Position numbers and translations under genes: made by a program. DNA of 64,000 nt from Hofstenia miamia (lineage: Eukaryota; Xenacoelomorpha; Acoela). Positions within the stretch are counted from its first letter, which is position 1. Every line of letters begins with the position of its first letter. Below, one piece after another: positions 1 to 12,527 of the stretch. The notes beneath the pieces are model-generated. The model saw only the letters and a list, made by a program, of their open reading frames with translations, made no database searches and was not told the DNA's origin. The stretch spans positions 614,803 to 678,802 of the forward strand of contig SCFE01000015.1 in assembly GCA_004352715.1 (NCBI GenBank), in the 5' to 3' direction.

Positions 1-99
1 AATTGCTGCGCAAATCAAAAGTGCCAGACGACAGATATGTCATGCGTGGCGGTTGGTGAACGATATTCAGTGAACAATCGATGAGTCACCGGCTGCCTT

Positions 100-1140
100 G
101 CAGCTATAAAGTGGTCGTGAATTCCTTTCAATGTGAACCTTGCTCAATCATCGTGTTACGAACAAGATGCAACGAAATGCTGAACAACGGTATGCTATCA
201 AGTTTTGCGCGAAACTTGGACATTCCGCAACTGAGACATTTACAATGCTGGAGAGAGCTTATGGAGAGGATACTCTATCGAGAGCGCAAGTGTTTCGTGG
301 CACAAGGCCTTCAAAGAACGAAGAGAAAACTTCGAAGATGAAGAACGCTCAGGGCGACCAACAACTGCTCACACAACAGACAATGCAGAAAAGGTGAAGG
401 CTGCTTTAAACTCAGATCGACGTCTGAGTGCCCGGTTAATCGCCGACCAAACTGAGCTTCCTAATCTATCGCCCATGAAATCATCCCGATGGAATTGAAC
501 ATGTGAAAAGTCTGTGGCAAATTGGTTCCCAAGATCTTGACTGAAGACCAGAAGCAGAATCGAATTTTGCTTTCTCGTGACTTCTTGGACCGTATTGGAA
601 GCGAACCGAATTTCATGGAACTTGTTATCACTGGTGACGAAAGCTGGGTAATACGATCCGGATACGAAACCGGAAAGCTGTGAATGGTACTCTCCTGGAG
701 CTCCTTGTCCAAGAAAAGCGCGAATGAGCAAGTCCCGGATCAAATCAATGCTCATCGTCTCCTTTGACTCGAAGGGCATCCTCCACAAGGAGTTCCTGCC
801 ATCCGGACGAACTGTCAATGCTGCATTTTATGTTGAAGTTCTCCAAAGGCTGAATGGATCCTCCATCACGACAATGCGCCGAGCCATGCCTCAATGGCGA
901 TCAATGAGTTTCTGGCGAAAAAGAAGATCACACTCTTCCGCAGCCTCCCTACAGCCCCGACCTCGCACCAGCGAACTTCTTTTTGCTTCTTCGGCTCAAT
1001 TCGTGCATGAAAGGACGACATTTTTGGGCCATCTAGAACGTCCAAGTTGCCGTGACGACCATTCTGAAGGACATCAGCATTCAGGAGTTCCACAACCAGG
1101 TCAATGCGTGAGAAAATATTTGTATTCAAATTTAGTAAAT
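100..1140 (+). pseudogene. Decayed mariner transposase
   Basis: Remnant of a Tc1/mariner-family DNA transposase, the enzyme that cuts and pastes the element at TA sites. From about 150 to 320 one frame reads like the mariner N-terminal helix-turn-helix region (RYAIKFCAKLGHSATETF). The similarity then moves between frames. Around 720-850 another frame gives the catalytic-core stretch SMLIVSFDSKGILHKEFLPS. At about 868-930 a third frame reads HHDNAPSH, the motif holding the second catalytic aspartate. Stops and at least three frame changes break it, so it cannot make an active enzyme. I could not define inverted ends; the left end may lie outside the window. Family assignment is confident, limits are approximate. 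Confidence 0.8.
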
Positions 1141-4100
1141 TCCAAGAATCCTAATCCAAATTGAATATATTGACAATTTTTTAAATTATATTATTGTTGA
1201 TACCATTTTTATGCAGTAAGCATGACATTTCATTTATTTCATTGTAATTAAACAGTTCACTTTCCCACTACAAACTTAAATCGCCATTTCAAACAAGTGC
1301 AAATACTAGATATTCATCTGAATTTCATAATTTCATTCGATAATTTTTAGATTGGATAACACCCAACAACAAACTGGTTTTATCCAACATTTATAATAAT
1401 ATTCTCCAGAATGACAAACGAGTACTGCAGATTGTCAACACTGTCAAGTCGAAAATAAATAATTTGTGTTATCCCGGTTCACCATCACAATCTGAGAGAA
1501 ATTTTTCATCTGTAGGGAAGGTTACTCGAAAAAGTAGCAGTGAATCCCATACTATTAAACAAAAATGTTTTAAATCTAAAATTTAATCCTCATGATAATT
1601 ATTTTTACTTTAATTCTTGTAAACCGTGTCAACAACGGGTCAACCGGATCACCGATTAGCGGTTCATGGCCAGGTTGCACCTCTAGTATGTACATGTACA
1701 ATAATAGTTTACATTATACTATTTGATTTTTTTGTGCAAGAAGTTTAAAATGTCTTTTTAAAAGTATTCAATGAGAAAGAAAGGCCCAAAAATGAGGTTG
1801 AAGCGATGGTAGATTTATTAACTTCTTTAAATGAAGTAGTATTAGGAGTGTACTTTTTCCATATACAAAATTAAAATCCATATTTGAAACAATCATAATG
1901 TTCAAATTCAATTAAATATTTTCCTATTTAACCATTTTTGCCAAAGGGGGGTGCATTCGCCCATGAAAATATTCTTAAATTTAAGTTTTTTTAAAATCCT
2001 TATATGTCTATGCTTTACTTACTTATATCTTTGTATATTGAGAAGTATTCTGGCACAATTTAAAGCAATTTCACCCACACTTCCTCTCGCTCTATTACTT
2101 TCCAAAATTTTGATTACTAGGCCAAGGTTGCACATAGATTTAAGAAACTGCTTGTTCAGGGCCAAATATTCTGTGCTTTTTTCTAATGAGCAAGCCAGAT
2201 TTGGCTTTTCTCATGATTGTGAAATTATATGCATATCATTTGAACCATCCCTGTGGTACATATTTGTATTCAGTGGCGTAGTCAGCCAAATAATTATGGG
2301 CGGGCACTACGAATTTTCAAATTAGTCAGATAGGCTATAGTTAAACATTTTAGCCTATTTTCACTTAAAATAGTATTTCATATTAGTAATAATCACTTCA
2401 AGAAGATGCGTTCATAAATAAATTTTAAAAGCAACCTTGAAATATTTTTGGGTAATAGGCCTACTAAATATATAAGTGAAAAACAAAAAATTTATAGATT
2501 ACTCAGAAAATTTAAAATCGACATTTTCACATTTATTTTAATGTCATTGTGAAGGTAAAACAACCTCAATCCATTTAAACTTTCTTTCATCATTGTTGTC
2601 ATCAAATCTGATTTTCGAAGCTTTACTGCAAAAAAAGCTCATTATGCAGTTTCGGACATTACTGATATAGTTCCGAGCATAGTTAACAAAAGTTAAAAAT
2701 ATCATTATTGGTCCATCACAAAATGTGTGGGCTGCTTACCAAGGCATTATTTCATAATGAGAACTACGTTGCTTCTTCTAGAGTTCAAACAGTGCACAAA
2801 CTTTATTTTGTGTAGTAATTAATAATTCTCCATAAGTGCTGATTACAGGTTTAATATCTTCAAAAAAATTTGCGAATAACTCAAAAGTTTCCGAATTTAC
2901 AATCTGTGTCATCAATTTGCTCATCAGGTTTTCCAGTGTTTCAATGACATTAATAGAGAATAACTAGCCAAGTACAAAAAATGCAAATTAATATGGTTGG
3001 TCTGTATATTCAACAAAGATTACTCGGGTGATATAAAACTCAATCTTGCTGATCTAAAATATCGAATGTAAAAACATAAATTTATGTAGGTGTTCAGCCA
3101 GGGGCGCAACAGAGGGGCAAGTCCCCCCCCTAAATTCTGATGTTAGAGATTTTTATAAAGGTGACTGAGCCTCAACTAGTATCTGAGATGTTTTATTAAA
3201 AGCAACATTCTTACATATTTGAAATGTGTTTGAAATCATCAGAAAATAAATAAGCTAAGATGAAAGTTACTGTATTTTTTACCATCTCTGTCACTATTTA
3301 TTAACTAGAAAATAACTATGTATGAAACAATATAACAAAGTCAAGCTTTTTTTATAAGTTTTACAATTGAAATCCAGTACACTATGATGATCAGAGCTCT
3401 TATAAAATTGCGCTTAGCATTACCAATTCTTGAAATTACTGGCGTTCTGGGTGTTCTGAATGCAAACGTTTTTCAGCTTCATCCCAGTGAGGGCTTTGTT
3501 AGTGCATATGTTAAAAAAGGTATCCAGCCCTCCCAGCCACCGCAATTCCTTAACATCTGAGCTATCGGTTGACACATTTCCAAATATTTCTGACATTCAA
3601 ATCCCTCAGTAATTGCAATTTTCCTTTACTAGCAATAGGAAAAGCCATGACTTAAAACATATTCCGCTTTAAGCATTACTGACCCAAAGTGCCCTTGATT
3701 GGTATTTTAGCAAATTGTCTTGTCAAAATTTCTACACAATTGATTTTTTTCAAAACTTGTTTTTGTGTGCTATGCTATGGACACACACATTTGGATAAAA
3801 ATAGCCAGTATAGCACTTCTATAAAAATCAAACTGAACTACTAGCACAGATTGCATGCTTGCTGTTGAATCCTATTGACAAACGGTAGACAATAATATTT
3901 TAGATTCTATTAATATTTCAAATTGTTTATATCACCATGACCGTCATTTTCAAAAACATTTGATCTTTCAACATTAGGTCTGAAATTGCATAACAATTGC
4001 AGATATTATCAAATGAAAATTTTTGAAAATTTTACTTTAAGGGGGCAGGGGGGCACTGCCTCGTTGCCCCTATTTTGGCTAAGCCTCAGTTTGTATTACA

Positions 4101-4860
4101 ATCAATATATTTAATGAATCTAGATTAGGAATTCACCTCGTTATTATCCATTAAATTTTGCAAAAATTAACAACTTCTTGATTGCAAAACTTTGAAATTC
4201 ATATTATTAGAAATTTCATTGCGATTAAATTCAAATCAGGTGTTGGAAATCATTAATAGGATCTTAAGAAACACTTTAGTACGTTTCAAGTTTTTTAGAG
4301 CAAATAATAGTAAAGACAATATGGCATTTATTAAAATAGCTTAAAAATGTTTGGAGTAATATTGTATCTAACAATTATTAAATGAATCGCAATTATTAAA
4401 TGATTTCCATATCATTGGGATCACTCTAATAAAGTGCCTTTAGTTGGAATTGAAGTGGTATCTCATCTGAGATGTTGGATGAAAAGGGCATGAAAATATT
4501 ATAACAGAAAAAATGGCTTAAGTAACAAATTAATTGAAGTTTATAATACTATATACGCAATGCATTTATGTTTGTGAAATTATATATAATAATAGTTTGT
4601 ATGGAAAATAATGCTGCAACCGATAATCCCTATCGGCAAGCGGCTCCTTGTCACAGCCTTCAACAGACAAAGAGGCCCTCACCTCAAGCTTTCAAAAAAG
4701 TTTGTCAATTCTCTGCACTTGTAGACACACTTTGTACAGCAAATAACACCCTGACAACTTTCGTCAAACACCGACATTCAGCTGCCCAAACGTTCCAGAA
4801 ATTTAGTGGACTATCCTTAATGTGACTAAAAGTTTGGATTTTAATGGGTTTTGTAATAAA
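1141..4860. other. Non-coding stretch with transposon-end remnants
   Basis: No convincing gene seen. Open frames at 1951-2325 and 4568-4825 match nothing I recognise and lack splice context. At 2271 the sequence CAGTGGCGTAGTCAGCC resembles a hAT left end. At 3099-3135 CAGGGGCGCAACAGAGG plus a C-run, and at 4040-4085 a G-rich and C-rich patch (ggggggcactgcctcgttg), look like the edges of an old hAT-type insertion about 1 kb long. These are weak calls. Confidence 0.4.
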
Positions 4861-4886
4861 TTTGCATATTGTTCATTCTATAATAT

Positions 4887-4985
4887 TTGGGTTAGGGCTA
4901 AGGTACGGGTTGGCTTAGGCTAGGGCTTAGGGTTAGGATTTTGGGTTAGTCGTTAGTGATAAGATTAGAGTTGGGGTTAGTGTTA
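4887..4985 (+). repeat. Degenerate telomere-like TTAGGG repeats
   Basis: Imperfect GGGTTAGGGCTA-like units recur for about 100 bases (gggttagggct, cttagggttagg, ttgggttag, ggggttagtgttagg). The array is too diverged to be an active telomere. It could be an interstitial telomeric sequence or the tail of a repeat. A second short patch lies at 9255-9292. Confidence 0.6.
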
Positions 4986-5614
4986 GGACTATAATATTAC
5001 GTTGATAAACTAGCATAGTTTTGCAATTGTTTGAGGAGGGTTGGGGGCGGGGAAATAAGGGAAATACCGCAAAAGTACCCAAAATTGTAATAAAATGCAA
5101 AAAATCAGGTCATTTAGACAATATTAAAACATAACTCCATATTGAAGCTAAAAAATTTAAAACGAAATCAGAGAAAACGAGCGAACTACGGTGGAATCCC
5201 TTAGAATTTAAGTTAATGCAAAAAGGTCTCTGTCATTCTTTCCAAATTAGAAAACAAAAACGATGCAGGGAACACCTTTAAACTGATATTTCTACATTTG
5301 CATACGGAATTGTTCAGAAATTTATATAGCTCTCTTTTGGCAACACAGTGACATAATACAGTAAAAACTGTGACTCAGAATAACATAGTCTCCCCTTCCC
5401 CGATCATTAATATTTATTCTGCTGAAGTTAATAGTGACCTAATTCAATGCGTTTTGTGAGTTGTCGTGTTTCACAGGTTAGCTATTTCCATCGTAGCCTG
5501 GAATTGTTAATTTAATGGCAAGCAATTATGCCTAAAATTAAGTCAATTTGTCATTAATGTATATTGCGCGCGCGAGGAATAAATAACGTAATAGAAAGGA
5601 ATATGTCAGAAGCG

Positions 5615-5800
5615 ATGCGATAGATAAGATTTTATGCTAAACTATGCGTAAAGACGAATTGAAGATAAGATAACAATTGCATCAATTTACGAGCGCGTGT
5701 GATAAACATCAGACTTTCAAATCATTATCTACTGCCGAAGAGAGAAAGATAAGCAAAATCCTCCAGTTGGTTGCAGCTCTCGATAAGATAGGCTGGATTC
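5615..5800. promoter_or_regulatory. Cluster of GATA-factor motifs
   Basis: Seven WGATAR matches on either strand fall within about 180 bases (agataag near 5625; agataagataac, two sites, near 5662; tgataaa at 5700; attatct at 5724; agataag near 5748; agatag near 5788). At this base composition about one would be expected. It lies upstream of the FOG-like exons, and FOG proteins are GATA cofactors, so a GATA-responsive element is conceivable. Sequence clustering is the only evidence. Confidence 0.3.
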
Positions 5801-5831
5801 CTCTTAGTTGCACTGCTCTCCTACCCGATAC
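5752..5831 (+). CDS. Candidate exon, unknown (weak)
   Basis: A stretch between possible acceptors (cctccag or ggttgcag) and a consensus donor (gtaagt at 5832) stays open, reading LDKIGWIPLSCTALLPDTQL near its end. It could be an upstream exon of the FOG-like gene, but no zinc finger or other recognisable motif is present and no exon is seen between here and 12528. It overlaps the GATA-motif cluster, so it may equally be non-coding. Confidence 0.15.
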
Positions 5832-6356
5832 CCAATTGTAAGTCTTTTCTACTAACAAAACTCATAAAATGAACGAGAAAAACGTTTATATTTCTATAAT
5901 TTAGTATTCCGTTACAATGCAATTATTAATCTATTTACAAGAATGTGCATACCGTCTTCAATTTTAAATCATTTAGTAATAATAAATTCTTCAGAATATT
6001 TAAAAAAATGCGGTTGTTTTTCTAAACAAGGGCGCGTTAATCAACTTCAAAACTCTTTACTGTGCAAAACCAAGTTATAAGTAAAGAAACTTTCTTATTA
6101 CAAAATATTAAGTAAACTTTTCTCATAAGATTGTCCCTAAAATCTAAAATATCAATATCCACAGTGCGGGATTTGCTTTTGTTTATCAAAATTTGGATTG
6201 CGAATAATTAAAATGTAGGAATTTATTCTATTCTATCAATTAATTGAAATTTGATCCACTAAGTGCAGTTGGTGAAACATTTCAAATTCTATTGTATTTT
6301 CTTTGAAATAGAGAGAAATGTGAAACAATGAAAATGCATTATTATCGAATTTGCAT

Positions 6357-6535
6357 CAGTGGTGTATCCAGATTTTTAATATTGAATTTTTTCAACTAAA
6401 GTACATTATCCAAAACATTTAAAAACATTATGACGGTAAAATATTTTAACAATTTCGAGAAGGCTTCCCCACTTCATAGATCACTTAGCAGTGGGGTCCT
6501 CCAATAAAAAATCCGTTGACCTGACTACACTTCTG
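6357..6535. mobile_element. Possible short hAT-type remnant
   Basis: Begins CAGTGGTGTATCCAG and ends with an inverted relative (ctgactacacttctg). The flanking 8-mers do not match, so no target duplication supports it. Likely an old non-autonomous element. Confidence 0.3.
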
Positions 6536-6746
6536 CTTTCTTTTCAGAGTTGGACATCGGCTCATTACACCAACAGTTTAACTTTAGTTTTTACAAAAAT
6601 GGCCTAAGACCTGTAAATTGTGGATTTTGCTTTACATTTGGAATAGGAATTGGGCTATCAATTATATACCAGCAGTGTTCTTTTTAAAAATATCTTGCAT
6701 TTAATACAATATAATCGTACTTTATTAACAATTGACTCCTATTCGA

Positions 6747-6910
6747 GTAGATTTAAGTTCATTTCAATATCTGCCTACCAATGACACTTATAGTTAGATA
6801 TAATAATAGAATATATTTCTTCATATATTGATATATAAAAAATATATTCTTTTATTGTATCTAACTATATGTGTCATTGGTGGCAAATATTGAAATAAAC
6901 TAGAATCTAC
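6747..6910. mobile_element. Foldback (hairpin) element
   Basis: Two arms of about 70 bases are near-perfect inverted copies. The left arm runs from gtagattt at 6747 through ccaatgacac; the right arm is its reverse complement ending gaatctac at 6910. An AT-rich centre joins them. The whole unit would fold into one long hairpin, as foldback MITEs do. No coding capacity. Confidence 0.7.
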
Positions 6911-6963
6911 AACCCTAATGTACACTTAATGAAAAGGTTTTCATTAAATGTACATTAGGGTTG
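6909..6963. repeat. Perfect-type hairpin
   Basis: Starts acaaccctaatgtacac and ends with the inverted sequence atgtacattagggttgt, with aaaaggtttt at the centre. It is formed where the right end of one foldback element meets the left end of the next; its right arm is the start of the MITE at 6953. Confidence 0.7.
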
Positions 6964-7221
6964 TCCATATTTTGGTAATATCTGAAAATTCCTAAAACAT
7001 TTTATCAATGATATTTTGTCGATCTAGTTTCCAAGTCCTGGAAATTACGCAAAAAATGAGAAAAAATATTTTGGCAAAAGAAGATACATCTAATTACTGC
7101 AATTTTGAAATAAAAATTCAACGATTTTGAGACAGAGATCTAAAATTCAAGCAAAAATGCACCATATCAAAATCTTCGATACCAAATTTTCGCCATGTCC
7201 AAAATATTGACAACCTTAATG
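6953..7221. mobile_element. MITE with TA target duplication
   Basis: Ends are inverted repeats: CATTAGGGTTGTCCATATTT at the left and, inverted, CATTAAGGTTGTCAATATTT at the right, each directly next to TA. Length 269 bp, no coding capacity. TA duplication and this size fit a non-autonomous Tc1/mariner-type element. Confidence 0.65.
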
Positions 7222-8245
7222 TACACACGACCTTCAATACCGCCGATATCAACCTCATTACAAATTCACCGATCACTATCTAGCCTGATTAATAAAGCCT
7301 CGTCCCAGTCAGTTCCGGCCTGAAAGTATTACCTATGTACAATTCGGTGTTTCATAAAATAGAATCTATTTGGTAGTTCTACATCCAATTAATGATTTGA
7401 AATTTACTGGTTTAGCAATGTTAGACCTTAGGATTAGGAATGAGATTTGGGTTATTGTTAAAGTCAAGGATACACGTGTGGAAAAACAAACCCAAAATGC
7501 TATAAAAGTAGTTATTGTACCATTCCAGAAGGTAGCCCTGAACATAATGAACATAAGAAAAATATTTTAGTAGCTTTAAGTACCTTGCTATGCTACCAGT
7601 AGTATATATTTTTGAGGAAAACTTAATTTTTGGATCTTATAGAAAGTTATTTTTGTGGACCTAACTTCTCAGTTGTATATTACTTCGAGCATAGTTATTC
7701 TTGTAATAAAACTCATTACCATTTTTCTTATTGCTAAGTTTTGAAAAGTATGCTAGCGGTACATTCAATGTGACAACCACTGGTCATGGAAATTCGCAAA
7801 GTTTTCATATGGGGGAGTGGGGGAGGTACATCTCAGTTTTGATCGACTTGAGTGATCAAAAGGGGAGTGACGCCCCACGAAATTTTCAATTATTGACAAA
7901 ATAAAATCCTTAAAAAAACTTTAAATTCCACCATGTCTTCCACCTTGCGCACGCTGCTGCTCATGGTATTTTAAAAGTGTTTTAGTCTATTCTTTTGGAG
8001 ATTAAGGTATTATCTACTATTTTATATATACGAAAACAATGTTCAAATTTTCAATGCAAAGTTTTCGCAGTAACATAATTGAACTACATGCAAAAATTCT
8101 GAGACGTAATTGAAAGTATTGTATACTTAAGGATTTCGAATTTGAAAATGTGTAGGAAGTCCGGCTACAAAACTTTCCTCAATGCGGGAAGTTACTTTTC
8201 GAGATAAAATTTTCACACTCAAAATTCCATCTAGATTATTGAAAT
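7222..8245. other. Non-coding; old repeat fragment at 7800-7970
   Basis: A 66-codon frame at 7370-7570 is unrecognised. At about 7935-7970 the minus strand reads gtgcgcaagg..gacatggtggaat, which resembles the left part of the hAT MITE family best preserved at 53059-53296. I see nothing else. Confidence 0.35.
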
Positions 8246-8434
8246 TAGTGTTATGCGGCCAAGGCAATTTTCTTGGCTGTAGCCGGCCGTTAGCCGTGAT
8301 TTTTTGCTATAGTCGGCGCTTGTTACTACTACTAATTGAAATGAATCTTAGCCGTAAAACAAAATCTTTAACCGCAGCCGCCGTTAGCCACGGCTGCGGC
8401 CGGCTAGTTGCTAAGCCGTGGTCGCAGAACACTA
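8246..8434. mobile_element. GC-rich palindromic MITE
   Basis: Left end TAGTGTTATGCGGCC and inverted right end TAGTGTTCTGCGACC bracket 189 bp rich in GCCGTTAGCC and GCCACGGC motifs, a clear GC island in AT-rich surroundings. Flanks attgaaat and attgagca are a partial 8-bp match, suggesting hAT-type insertion. An open frame across it is a by-product of base composition. Confidence 0.5.
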
Positions 8435-9375
8435 ATTGAGCACACGGTGATAAAGCCTGATGATATCTTCACTTTAATATACTTTTAGAACCAGAGTTTG
8501 TATCAAGTTGCTTTCCTAACGACTAAGGTCGCATCCTATATTTTATGTATGGGTGTTATCAATTTGGAATATGTTTCAATGGTCACTTATCAGGCCTCGT
8601 CTACTAGTTCTGTTTATATTCGTTTAAACTCGGTCTCATCCTTATCTGCTTTTTAAAGTAAACATTCATTGTTCTAACTCAATATCAGCAGTTTCTTATC
8701 GCATCATAACCTTATGCTATCTATTAAGTGCAGTCAACAAAATGATGCTTCAGAGCTTCAATATAATAACTGTTTAAATCAATTTTATTTGTTTCGTTTT
8801 TAATTGAATCGTAGAAATTTTCAAATTTCATTTCAAATTAAATCTTTAAGGTTAGGTAATACAGTTGGAGATGGCATATGCTCATCATCGATATTGGGTT
8901 GCAACGATTTCATAAAATTTTTCTTATCCACTGTAATAACGGATTTTTCATAATAGTTTTCCATTACTTATTGTGTAATTAGTGTATGATAATTCAATTT
9001 TAAAAAACAACATTGTTTCGTAGATTAAAAATTGAACCACAACCTTTTCGTATCTTATACTTACATATAAAATATAATTTGAGACTACCAAAATCTAAGG
9101 CTTTTTACCCACCTTTCTTTGAATAAAAGTTTAAGGGGAAAGTGAAGCTTGTTATGTATGTTTACAAAAAGACACAACATACGAATAAAAGGTATTTAAA
9201 ATCAATCATACATGTTACAGTAAGATTAAAAACTTCATAAAACAATTATGTTTGAGGAGTTGGTTGGGGTTAGGGTTCGGGTTAGGTTTAGTATTTTTCC
9301 AATAAATACATGAAGTATCTAGGTATTTTATTGTTTTTATTATGTTAGGTATGTGACATACTAATTTCACAATCA

Positions 9376-9444
<69 letters not shown>

Positions 9445-10737
9445 TGCTGTATATATGTCGTTATTAGCATGCTGCAATGTATTGATAGTACAATTGTCTA
9501 AGAATATGCAACTGATAATAAAGAAATATTCCACAAAATGGAGAATTACATCCTTAAATTTCGGGTTTTGAAAATTAGCATTGAATTTTATAATTTGTTA
9601 GATTTGCACTTTTAGAAGTGAGCCCAATTACTTAGGAGCAAATGTTATTAGCCGTTGAAAAAAATAGATTAATGACATAGAAAGTTTTTGTGAAATGAAC
9701 TATATAGTTTGTTAATGAATCATCAATTGTTAATATGCCTATGAATGTCAGCAATATGTTTTGAAAATATTTCTTAGTAATTAATAAGATTAGTAAGGAC
9801 TACTAAATACATTAGTGGTCCTTGACAAAATTCGAAGCTTTTTCAATGAATTCAGCTAAGGTTTGTTTATTTCCAAGAGAAGTGGCATGCCACAAAGTCC
9901 AACTTCCTTTAAACTATATCATGTTTTGAAATTGCGTTTGTATGAAAACATATCTTGAAATATTGCATGAAGAGATATTGAATACTAAACAGTGATTCAA
10001 ATATGTAAATATTAGAGACATGATTATAGATAATGTCTGATAACGACATAACCACGATTCTGATATACATCGTATCTTTCTACAAACACTCGCATTCTTT
10101 CAATTCTTATATTCTCACCATATATATTTCTTCTCACGATTACATTCAAATCTCGTACTCTGAATAAAATACAAACGTTCATCAAATGAGTTATAATTAG
10201 TTTTATTGGGTTTTTACTACATTCTCAATTATTAGTCTCTTAAAATCAGTGACTCCGTTTTGACTTAAGTTTAATTATTACTTTTGTAAAATATGAATGA
10301 ATTTTGTATGTAGAGCACTATTAATAATTTTACCAATAGAACTAGTTTAGTTTTGTGCTAAAAGGTTACAATGCAATTCTAATCAATGTATATTAGTTAA
10401 GTCGTATTGCAATCCACCGTATTTTTTAGAACTTGATAATATCTTATGCCCATGCAAATGTATTTTCAAAAAGTTTAATTTGACTTTGTAAAATTTTTCC
10501 TTTCAAGATAAAGTAGTATTTAAATTTCTCTCAACAGATGTTATGTTAACCTTTTCGATTATTGGGATTTTCCTTGAATGTAGATTTTAGAAGTTTTAGT
10601 GAGTAAAATAGCAAGTTTGCATTAATTTCGAAAAACTTCGAAAGAACTGCAATTTTTTGCATTTTCTCCTATTGATACAAGATACTTATTTTTCTCACAT
10701 AATATAAGTTCCAATTGACCAATCATGATATGAACAA
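8435..10737. other. Non-coding stretch
   Basis: No gene seen. It contains a second telomere-like patch (9255-9292, ggggttagggttcgggttag) and the (TA)n array. The rest is AT-rich single-copy-looking sequence. Confidence 0.5.
9379..9441. repeat. (TA)n microsatellite
   Basis: About 31 uninterrupted TA units. Shorter TA arrays occur at 12944-12960, 14337-14352, 15403-15428 (after a single N), 16603-16618, 19197-19211, 26200-26210, 49541-49558 and 57860-57890. Confidence 0.95.
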
Positions 10738-10749
10738 TTTATATTTAAA

Positions 10750-10835
10750 AGGAAATTCGAATAATCGAATAGTGCTACTCGAAACTCATTATTCGAATTA
10801 GTATTCGAATAAACCAAATTATTCGATTATTTTTA
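10750..10835. repeat. Cluster of ATTCGAAT palindromes
   Basis: ATTCGAAT-type words and their variants recur at least six times in about 85 bases (attcgaataatcgaatag, tattcgaattagtattcg, ttattcgatt). Probably the remains of a palindromic non-autonomous transposon; ends not defined. Confidence 0.45.
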
Positions 10836-11038
10836 ACGAATTATTTATGTTCATATCAAATAAGAAATTATAAAATGCAAAGCAATAGCAGTTATCAAAA
10901 CGTGTTTCCGTTTAGAATCTGTACATTCTTAATGGAGTCATTTTACGAAATTTTAATTTTCCTAATTTTTCAAACTTTACAATTATAAAGACTAAAAAAG
11001 TTATTTAAGAGGTGCACTGGCTAGTAAAACTTTATATT

Positions 11039-11208
11039 TTTTGTAAAAAATAAGTTTTAATATTCATCCCTTCCCTGATTTTCATTGGCTTGACGTCATT
11101 TCGTATGTAAAAATGTAATTTTGAAAGGCGTTTTCTTTGAATTTCATATATGGAATGATGTCATGATGGTAATGATGAGATAAATATTAAAACTTATTTT
11201 TTACAAAA
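11039..11208. mobile_element. Foldback MITE
   Basis: A 26-bp perfect inverted repeat (left arm starts ttttgtaaaaaataagtttt, right arm ends aaaacttattttttacaaaa) encloses about 118 bp; the next inner bases also pair partly. No target duplication was identified. Confidence 0.6.
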
Positions 11209-12527
11209 TTGACCTGTTGAGAACAACCATAGATTTTTTGATGAATGAATATTTTTGTAAATCCATATTTTTCTTAAGACGGCTTACATCTTCGTTATTT
11301 TTGCCCAGCGCAATGTAGTGCACTTTGTTTACACCCTGCAATATTTTTATGTCATTTATAATTAAGACTGATGAATGACGTGCAATGACCTAATGATAAG
11401 GGAATATGTCGTATTAAATAAATTTTCCATTCGTTAGAATACAATCAATTAGGTTATCAATCCATGTATCGTTTGATTGACAACAGACAATAAGTTTCAA
11501 AATGTGATGTTATCTTGCATTCATCAAATGTTCAAAAAGCCCAGAAATAGGAGTGTAAATTATGTAAGCACACATTTACTTTACATGTAAGTTTTTCACT
11601 TTTCTTATTACATACAATCATTTCAATTCACAGATCGAGACCATTCATCATCATTTGTAAGTTAGTTATCATGTAGTAATCCTTGGACTTTCCACATCTA
11701 ACAAATGATTTTAAAAATACAAATGCCAACTTTATTTGGAATATAAGGGATTGTTTGCATTAATCACTTCTGCCATATTTATTTTTGGATATATTTTTTA
11801 CTGTATGGTTGTCAATGGTAACCGGTGATGAGAATTGAATTCTCATTTAATACCGATATCGCTATATTCTAATTTTTGCAATAATGTTACCATCATAATA
11901 TCCAAGGGTGTTCTGATGAACTAAGCGCATGAACCGGCTGGTGCGGTCGCTTCATTAGTCAAGCAAACGCTTGGCCTGTAAGTTTTTACTCCGTGTAAGA
12001 AACGGACAGAATCCAGTAAAATAAATTTCAACTCAGAGTGAGACATGTATGCCATACTAAGGAAGGTGACCTTCAGTATAGACCAAATGAACTCATTTGA
12101 TTTTGTCAATTGTATTTTATACACAAGCCGACTTATATTTTATCAAATTACAGAAAATATAAAAAAATGATATACATCTAATTTTGCAGAAACTTAGACC
12201 CAAAACCTGTTTTGGGAGCTCATGTAGATTATAATGCAATGTAATTACTTTAATGTTATCTAGAAACTCATAGTTTCTTTGATTTTTTAATGTTATAATC
12301 CAATAAATTCGAGCACATTCAATTACATGATTGTAAACGTCGCCCTTGTTGTCAAAATTATCATAAAAATCAATTAAAGATTTTTATCGACTTTATCAGA
12401 AGATAGGTTGACAAACATTAAAAGATGTAATCTCCGCTCACATTATAGTTAGTTTAAAAGGTAATTATGCGCTAACTGTTTAGATAAAGCTTTGTTTGAT
12501 ACATCTCATAAAGAAATGCTTTGTCAG
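11209..12527. other. Non-coding stretch upstream of FOG-like exon
   Basis: Nothing recognised. A 67-codon minus-strand frame at 11921-12124 has no known motif. A stretch atcgagaccattcatcatca after cacag at 11631 and before gtaagt could be a micro-exon, but it is too short to support. Confidence 0.35.

Noticed and set aside
4887-4985. A chromosome end
   Set aside because: The repeats are degenerate, about 100 bases, and flanked by ordinary sequence on both sides.
8182-8439. 85-codon frame in a GC-rich patch
   Set aside because: It lies in a palindromic MITE; the open frame follows from base composition.
11921-12124. A SINE or tRNA-like unit around accggctggtgcggtcgc
   Set aside because: No A-box/B-box pair at proper spacing and no second copy in the window.
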